A stretch of 64,000 bases of DNA from Mytilisepta virgata (Eukaryota > Mollusca > Bivalvia > Mytilida > Mytilidae), in NCBI GenBank assembly GCA_028015205.1, contig CM051521.1:67068314-67132313 (forward strand), in the 5' to 3' direction. The notes beneath the pieces were generated by a model, which was given only the letters and a program-made list of their open reading frames with translations, ran no database searches and was not told the DNA's origin. Made by a program: the position numbers and the translations under genes. Within the stretch, counting starts at the first letter, position 1, and every line of letters starts with the position of its first letter. Shown one piece after another: positions 10,477-64,000 of the stretch.

Positions 10477-11915
10477 CAAGAGGCTCCAAAGAGCCTGAAT
10501 CGCTCAGCTGTTATATTTTGTGTAGATCTTGCATCAATGATTATTTTTGCTATTTAATGTATACCGTAAATATTTTCTCCTTAATATTGACCTGTACAGC
10601 TAAAATATAGAATCCTGAACCCAAATAAATATGGTTGCTAGGGACTTTTTCATTGGTTGCTATGGACTTTTTCAATAAACTTCACTCTTTACCTTTCTTT
10701 ACATGTACAGGTAAATTATAAGGTCCTTAACACAAATATATATGGTTGCTAGGGACTTTTTCATCCATTGCTAGGGACTTTTTCATCAGTTGCTAGGGAC
10801 GTTTTCAATGACCTTTACCCTCCATTTTACTTGTACAGCTACCATTTAATTTATTTCAAGTTATGCTCTAAACATCTGTGACAATATGTCAGAACATTAT
10901 TTTCTGTTTACATGTAAATAATCTTTCAAGGGAAAAAACTCCTATAAGGGCTCAAATGACGATTTTGGTCATGTTTGACTTATTTGTAGATCTTACTTTG
11001 CTGAACATTTTTGCTGTTTACACTTTGTCTTTATCTATAATAATATTCAAGCTATTAACCTGAAACTGCTAAATTTCCTTAAAATTAATAATTCAGGGGC
11101 AATAACACGAAAATGGGTTGACCTATTCGTCTGAAAATTTCATGGCATGTAGATCTTGACCTCAAAATTTTTTTACTACCCTCAGTTTTGCTCTAACTGC
11201 TTTAGTTTTTTAGATATGACCCAAAAAGTGCATTTTTTACCTATGTTCTATTTTTAGCCATGGCAGCCATGTGTCTCGATGGACAAGAAAATAAAACATA
11301 AAATTTATACTAGATACCCTAAAGATCTTTCAGCCCAAGTTTGGCTGAAATTGATTCTGTAGTTTCAGAGGAGAAGATTTTATAAAGTTTACAAAGATGA
11401 AAAAATGTGAAAAATTGTCTTTAAAGGGCAAAAACTCCTAAAAAGGGTCAACGATTTTGGTCAAGTTGACTTATTTGTAGATCTTACTTTGCTGAACGTT
11501 TCTGCTGTTTACACTTTGTCTTTATCTATGATAATATGCAAGCTCACAACCTAAAACTGTAAAATTTCCTTAAAATTAACAATTCAGGTGGCAATAACCC
11601 AACAAAGGGTTGACCGATTCATCTGAAAATTTCATAGCCGGTAGATCTTGACCTGATGAACATTTTTACACGATGTCAGTTTTGCCCTAAATGCTTTAGT
11701 TTTTTTAGATACAAGTCAAAAACTGAAGTTTACCCATATGTTCTATTTTTAGCCATGGGGCCACGTTTCTAGACGCACAAGAAAATAAAACATAAACTTT
11801 ATTCTAGATACCCTAAGGATCATTCAGACTAAGTATGGCTGTAATTGGTTCCGTGGTTTCAGAGGAGATGTTTGAAAAAGTTTACGACGGACTTTTGGGA
11901 CAGGTGAGCTAAAAA
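10477..11915 (+). mobile_element. Family A element, full-length copy
   Basis: 5' end CAAGAGGCTCCAAAGAGCCT at 10477, 3' end CAGGTGAGCTAAAAA at 11915; flanks TAAAA and TAGTAAT give an A|T insertion. It belongs to a different subfamily from the 901 copy: the leader has three GGTTGCTAGGGACTTTTTC repeats (10631-10810), and the body has two cores of about 450 bp with CTTATTTGTAGATCTTACTTT and CTATTTTTAGCCATGG. The final stem (GGACTTTTGGGACAGG) is weaker than in other copies. Confidence 0.85.
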
Positions 11916-12889
11916 TAGTAATAGTTTGTCGGGAGAATCAATTCCAATTAAAATGAATTAAGATAATCTTATTTTATTTAAATTTTGTGTATATTGTAGT
12001 ATTTTAGTTTCATTTATAATTTTTTGTGAACAATTATATACATATATATAGTAACACGATTTAGGTTAATCATTATAAAACCTATATGCCATTAAATTAC
12101 ATTATTGTACAAATTTATTATTCTTGATATTAACAACATCCAGTTTATTTTCATATTTTATCTTTGTACTTTCGTTTTAGGCTTATATCTCATCCGTTTA
12201 GTCGATTCATCCTCGTTTGGCTTGGTCGATTAATGCACAACTTTAAGCTTTTCTGCATAAAATTCTACAAACGCAAACGAATTGACCAACTGGATGAGAT
12301 AAAAGTAATAGAAGTTTCTCGAGTGTTCCCCAATGTTCTGAGCTTTATTTAGAACCCTATTCTAAATTTAAGTCCACGTAATGGTATTACACAATAAATA
12401 TTCTCTCCTTACAACCGAACGACAATTGTGAATGAACTGAAAAATACTATAACATATGGATAATGTATATAAAGGGGCAAAATACATGTAGCTACATGGC
12501 TATTTTTTTTACGTAGGTTTTAAATGTACCCTTGGAACTTTGGGTTGAAAAAAGTACAATTTTAAGGATAAACAAACTTCCGTAAAAAAGTAATTAAAAA
12601 AATCACAAGAGAAGAGGGGGCAAAATAGCCATGTGATTATTTTGGGGTGGATTTTAAACGTGCCCTTGGAACTTTAATACTTTTTTTAAAAAAGTGCACT
12701 TTTATGCCGTATGAACTACTGTTCACATTCTCAGTCGACATTAACAACAACACAGCTTCTGATGTATAGTTGTACAAAGAAGCAATCCAACCGTCACATG
12801 AAAGATCATGAACCCCCAGTTTGTGCTTATTTGAGAATCATGATCCACTGTAAGACTAGAAAAAGTGATCTAGTAGACAATTCTTGGAC
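11916..12889. other. Non-coding stretch with a foldback and a duplication
   Basis: No gene is supported. An imperfect inverted repeat spans about 12180-12311: TATCTCATCCGTTTAGTCGA with, on the other arm, the reverse complement of AATTGACCAACTGGATGAGA. A block with GGGGCAAAATA and TTTTAAATGTACCCTTGGAACTTT (about 12474-12545) is repeated at 12615-12675. Both look like old MITE or repeat debris. Confidence 0.45.
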
Positions 12890-13015
12890 TATCTGTTTCC
12901 TACGACAGGGTCCTAAGTTAAACTAAGTTTAGCTTTGGTGACCATGTTGATTGACAGGCCAGGTTTGAAAGGGGAACACCTAATGACCACTGCTGCCAAG
13001 TTTGGTTCTTCACGG
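12890..13015 (+). mobile_element. Family A core fragment
   Basis: GGGTCCTAAGTTAAACTAAG, GGTGACCATGTTGATTGACA and GACCACTGCTGCCAAGTTTGG match one family A core. Both ends are truncated. The sequence from about 13016 to 13350 shows nothing I recognise. Confidence 0.7.
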
Positions 13016-13349
13016 GGTCCTCGTATTCGTTTATTAATTTTGTATAATCGGCAAACACACAATTTTGTTTCAATAAATTCGCCTTCATTTCCCCCCGGTA
13101 GTTTCACCCCTTTTTTAAAATATTGGAAGCACTGCATGTACAAATATACAATTTGTTTTACGAAATATTTCCATACAATACAATTCAGGCAATGCATTTT
13201 CTATAAAATTTCAATGTTTAGCCTATGAATAAAAACGATATTCTTTAAATCCTATGAAAAACACTGGCTTAGATATCACAAAACTTAACAACTAGATTTA
13301 ATTTAATAAAAGATTTTTTTCATTAAAAAAAAACTTGATTGTCATTAAG

Positions 13350-14520
13350 AACTCATTTTATAAACTCTCAAATTAAAATAAAAATCATGATGGTGAAATA
13401 ACAAAAGGAATAGGTATGCATTTTTTCCTTGAAGACTTCTCTAATCAGTGTAAAAAATTCAATTTCGATTACGTCCCAAAACATGTAAAACTCGGCTATT
13501 ATACCATCTTCAACTGGGGATTTATTAGGTTTCAAATTTTTTTTAATACATTTTCGATTTCTTCTAACGTGACTTCAAGATCTAAATTGTCCTTTTCCTC
13601 GCTGCTTAATTTGTTTTCTATGTGTCTCGTTAGACTTTGTGCACTATTTTCGTCCCACCCTTCAGACGTAAACAGTTCCGAATAAAATTTCACCTGTTCA
13701 TTGAGTATTGAATTAATATCATATTTATAATTACCATTTTCAGTTTTAATTCGGTATCACATTTATTCTGAACCCCCCTTTTTTCAAGATCCAAAAAATG
13801 TTTAGTAGATCTTTCGCCGTCCTCTGCCATCTTTACTTTTGATTGTAATTTGGCTGCTTCCATTTTATTAGTATAGTATTTTTTGATACAATTTTCTATT
13901 TCCCTTATCTACCCAACTGTAACATTGCTATTATCATTGCTTAGTTTTAGGTGTCCAGTTTTCTCTCCAAATTTTCAATATATTTTTTATATACTACTAA
14001 ATCTGTTAATTTCGTTTTTCCAAGTATCGCACCATGTAGTAAAGGCAGAAATAAAAAGTTCCGATTTTATCGTATTTAGATTCATAACCCACAAACCAAG
14101 ACCCCTTTGAATTTCATCCAGTTTTACTCTGATTGTTACAATGTCATGATCACTCAATGGAAAATGCTTTATTTTTACGTTGAATAATTTACTACTTAGA
14201 CTATTAGAACACAGTATATAGTCTATACGTGATTTAGAGTTCCCTCTGAAATGTAAATCTTTTAACATCAGGGTATTGTTTTCTCCATACATCAAATAAA
14301 TCGTGTTCATCCATTAGATTTTTAAATTCATTTATACCAGTATCATCATTTCTATGAGTGGGTGATCTATCAATATCTTTATTAAAAGCACAATTAAAAT
14401 CACCCAAAACTAATTTATAACACGGCGCGCTATCGTCGCTGTAGTTACCGATTTTTCCTTGCAAAACAGTGAAAAAAAAGGAATACGTGGACTTTTTTGT
14501 AGTGTTATGTTCCACCTGGA
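13350..14520 (-). pseudogene. Non-LTR retrotransposon fragment (endonuclease to start of RT)
   Basis: On the minus strand two overlapping frames carry AP-type endonuclease motifs: LVLGDFNCAFNKDID (about 14430-14386), SRIDYIL (about 14240-14220) and FPLSDHDIVTIRV (about 14165-14127). Next come GLGLWVMN and a linker, KVKMAEDGERSTKHFLDLEK (about 13835-13776), then an NKSPxxDG-like RT motif near 13520. Frameshifts sit near 14260, 13910 and 13550. The element would copy itself by target-primed reverse transcription. The RT domain is missing after its first blocks and so is the N-terminus; loss of the 3' side is unusual for LINEs and implies a later deletion. Confidence 0.8.
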
Positions 14521-14639
14521 CATATGCACTTATTGTAAAACAGGGGCCCTTAGTCTGCTAACCTGGGCGTCTAAGCCATATTATAACAGGGAAATTTAGA
14601 ATAAAATTATATGCTGTTGTCAAAAAAAAAAAAAAAAAA

Positions 14640-15535
14640 AGACAAGATTTTTTAAATGAATTTTCCTATAGGGTGCTATGTTTAACTAAGTTAGAATATG
14701 GCAGCCATCTTGGTTGATAGTCTGGATCAACGGACACAATCCTGAAAGAGGACCATCTAAGGACCATTGCTGCTAAGTTTGGTTCCAACTGTCCCAATAG
14801 TTTCAGACAAGAAAATTTTTAAATGGATTTTCCCATAGATTCCAAAGTTAAACTATGTTTGGCTATGGTGACCATCTTGGTTCACAGTCCAGGTCATCAG
14901 ACATACTTCTGAAAGAGGCCCATCTAAGGACCATTGCTGCCAAGTCTTGTTCCGATTGGCTTCATTGTTTCAGACAAGAACATTTTTAAATGAATTTCCC
15001 ATTGGGTCCTACGTTAAACTAAGTTCGACTGTGGCAGCCATCTTGGTTGATCGTCCGGGTCATTGGATATAATTCTAAAAGAGGACATTGTAAGGAGCAT
15101 TGCTGCTAAGTTTGGTTCCGATTGAGTCCGTAGCTTCAGACAAGAAGATTGGCTGTGGCGGCCATCTTTGTTGACATTCTGGGTCAACGGACATAATTCT
15201 GAAAGAGGACCATCTTTTGGTTCCAATTGGGTCAGTAGTTCAGACCAGAATTTTTAAATGAATTTCCCATAGGATCGTATGTTAAACTGAGTTCGGCTGT
15301 GGCGGTGGTCTTGGTTGATTGTCCGGTTCATTTGACACATCCATGAAAGAGGACCATCTAAGGAATATTGCTGCTAAATATGGTTGCAATTGGCTCAGTA
15401 GTTTCAGACAAGATTTTTAAATGAATTTCCCATAGGGTCATCAGACACAATTTTGAAAGAGGACCATCTAAAGACAAGTCTGGTTCCAATTGGCCATGTA
15501 GTTGCATAGAAACAAATTTTGAAATCCCTCCCCCC
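14640..15535 (+). mobile_element. Family A core array, truncated
   Basis: Five to six cores with CCATAGGGTCCTACGTTAAA, GGCAGCCATCTTGGTTGAT and GAGGACCATCTAAGGACCAT. No 5' hairpin; the left border is an 18-base A run (14623-14640). It abuts an inverted pair of family A 3' ends at 15536. Confidence 0.75.
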
Positions 15536-16185
15536 TTTTTAGCTCACCTGACCCAAAGGGTCATGCGAGCTATTCTCAGTGTCTGTCATCTGTCGGCGTT
15601 CGTTGTCATCCGTTAAGTATTACAAAAATCTTCTCCTCTTAAACTACTGGGCCAAAAGGAACCAGACTTGGTCACAAGCATCATTAGGGTATCTTGTTTA
15701 AAAAATGTGTCCAATAACCCCGCCTGCCAACCAAAATGGCCAACATGGCTAAAAATAGAACACAGGGGTAAACTGCAGTTTTTGTCTAGATAATAACCTA
15801 AAACTGCAAAATTCCCTTAAAATTAACAATTCAGGGGCAATAATCCAACAAAGGATTGACCGATTTGTCTGAAAATCTCTTGACCTGATGAACATTTTTA
15901 CCCCATGTCAATTTTGCTCTAAATGCTTCCGTTTTTGACTTATATCTAAAAAAAATGCAGTTTACCCTTATGTTCTATTTATAGACATGGTGGCCATGTT
16001 GGTTGGCAGGCGGGCTCATCAGACACAAGTTTTAAACTAGATACCCTAATGATGCTTTTGACCAGGTTTGGTTATATTTGGCCCAGTAGTTTCAGAGGAG
16101 AAGATTTTTGCAAAAGTTAATGGACGACAGACACCCAAGTGATAAGAAAAGCTCACTTGACCCTTTGGGTCAGGTGAGCTAAAAA
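15536..16185. mobile_element. Foldback made of two family A 3' ends facing outward
   Basis: Left edge TTTTTAGCTCACCTGACCC and right edge GGGTCAGGTGAGCTAAAAA are inverted copies. The inner halves also mirror each other: CTAAAAATAGAACA at 15755 against TGTTCTATTTATAG at 15981, GGCCAAC against GTTGGC, and CAGTGTCTGTC against GACGACAGACACC. So roughly 300 bp per arm is inverted. The right edge is followed by T. Confidence 0.75.
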
Positions 16186-16586
16186 TACTACGCTAAATGG
16201 AAAATACCTCTAAGAAAAATATTTACAGAAATACAAATGTTAATAGATGTGGTGTTTTTGCAAATTAACAAGTTCAATTTCATGAGCTACCAGACTACGA
16301 AAAAATCAACATTTGTTCCATTTAACAGCAAGATAAGAATATTCGGTGGAATTAAAGAACTATATCATGTTTGTGCGTGATAGCTACCAAAAATACCGGT
16401 TGAGAGGCCTGGTGAATTTCCCGAGCCGTTCTATAACATGTTATGGATATACAAAGAACAAAATAAAAACACTCATTCAACTGCACATTTTAATCGTCTC
16501 TGTAACAACAAAGGCACAGAAAATTTACTGTATTATTAACCTGGTAAGAACACTGAATTGCAAGTTCTATCACTATAAGTTTACAC
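16186..16586. other. 3' flank of SPG7, no other gene seen
   Basis: AT-rich sequence between the last SPG7 exon and the repeat block. On the minus strand it should contain the SPG7 3' UTR. I see no further hexamer clearly better than the one at 16592-16587 and no coding signal. Confidence 0.4.
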
Positions 16587-63369
<46,783 letters not shown>

Positions 63370-63479
63370 TTAGTAAATAGAATTACATTTGTATATTGTT
63401 GACTTTGAAGTCCCTAATGATAGGGTAGATGAAATACTATCTCTCAGTACTTAATGAAAAACTACCTTCAACCTAAACC

Positions 63480-63717
63480 TTAACCTGGATTCTAATACTG
63501 AAATTCTATAAAGAAATTCAAAGTTGATGACCCATGACCTCAAGGTCACAGCATCTGTTTCACATCAAAATGCTGCTGTTCATATCACAAGCTATCCGTG
63601 TACAAAGTTTCATAATGATACCATAACTCCTTCATAAAAAACTACCCTAAACCTGAACCTCGTACGGACGTATGGACGGATGGAGGCACAGAAGAACTAT
63701 ATGCCCGGCCTGCCTGT
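63480..63717 (+). mobile_element. Fragment of a further pearl-like repeat (family I)
   Basis: ATGACCTCAAGGTCACAG, CATAACTCCTTCATAAAAAA and CTACCCTAAACCTGAACCTC (the last resembling CTACCTTCAACCTAAACCTT at 63463) are followed by a GTACGGACGTATGGACGGAT microsatellite and GCCCGGCCTGCC. Core plus ACGG-like microsatellite plus possible stem; ends unclear. Confidence 0.5.
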
Positions 63718-64000
63718 ACATTTTGACTTGTACAGGTAAATTATAAGGTCCTTAATACAAATATATATGGTTGCTAGGGACTTTTTCAATGGTTGCTATG
63801 GATTTTTTCAATGACCTTGACCCGTGTCTTTTCTTTTTGACTTGTAAAGGTAAATCATAAGGTCCTTAATCCAAATATATATTGTTGCTAGGGACTTTTT
63901 CATCGGTTGCTATGGAAATTTTCAATGACCTTGACCCTTGACGCTCCATTTTACTTGTACTGCTACCATTTAATTTATTTCAAGTAACGCCCTAAACATC
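63718..64000 (+). mobile_element. Family A element, 5'-truncated, leaving the window
   Basis: Leader repeats GACTTGTACAGGTAAATTAT and GGTTGCTAGGGACTTTTTC, as in the 10477 and 24131 copies; continues past the right edge. Confidence 0.8.

Noticed and set aside
14620..14640. Poly(A) tail of the neighbouring LINE
   Set aside because: The LINE is on the minus strand and this A run lies on its 5' side, so it cannot be its tail.

Overview
This is a eukaryotic, AT-rich, repeat-dominated window, most likely from a bivalve mollusc. The host call rests on two things. The window is full of pearl-like / Helitron-like non-autonomous elements built as terminal hairpin, roughly 160-bp tandem core, ACGG/ACGACG microsatellite, terminal hairpin, an architecture described from bivalves. 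The only host gene is a metazoan paraplegin with long introns. I cannot name the species.

Host gene: the minus strand carries the 3' half of SPG7 (paraplegin, a mitochondrial m-AAA protease subunit) as six exons: 63308-63193, 62080-61997, 60507-60435, 29354-29197, 17277-17200 and 16791-16588. All have GT/AG borders, they join in frame without gaps, and they end at a stop codon at 16588. They encode the M41 peptidase domain, from just before the HESGH zinc motif to the GPPPHGPK tail typical of paraplegin. Two introns are very large (31,080 bp and 11,918 bp), and nearly all of the repeats described below sit in them. The 5' part of the gene lies beyond the right edge.

Region 1-16.2 kb, downstream of SPG7: a decayed Polinton/Maverick (protein-primed DNA polymerase B, packaging ATPase, acidic ORF, PLA2-like domain plus retroviral-type integrase, capsid remnant). 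It is broken up by family A and family F elements, followed by a non-LTR retrotransposon fragment and more family A pieces. Region 16.2-29.4 kb: last three SPG7 exons, family A elements, a pogo-like TA element, a 1-kb minisatellite of 18/21-bp units, and a 4.9-kb family A copy carrying a nested family B element, a SINE and a TA MITE. Region 29.4-60.4 kb (the 31-kb intron): head-to-tail family F elements, A/B copies, stacked C/D/E families with CTAG- or CTTG-type 3' ends, one intact CENP-B/pogo-type transposase ORF (415 aa), a 4.4-kb element with about 34-bp terminal inverted repeats that holds tandem tRNA-like modules and a 253-bp MITE with a perfect 9-bp target duplication, a second 166-bp array with a five-unit higher-order repeat, and a 181-bp satellite element. 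Region 60.4-64 kb: three upstream SPG7 exons and introns.

The most interesting signals belong to the repeat system as a whole. At least five sequence-unrelated families share the hairpin/tandem-core/microsatellite/hairpin design. Family A inserts exactly between A and T. Its 3' hairpin shows compensatory base changes between copies. The tandem cores of otherwise unrelated families each repeat a YY1-like AAGATGGCNGCC box, and some also a CCAATCAG box. Family letters A-H and the name I are my own labels.
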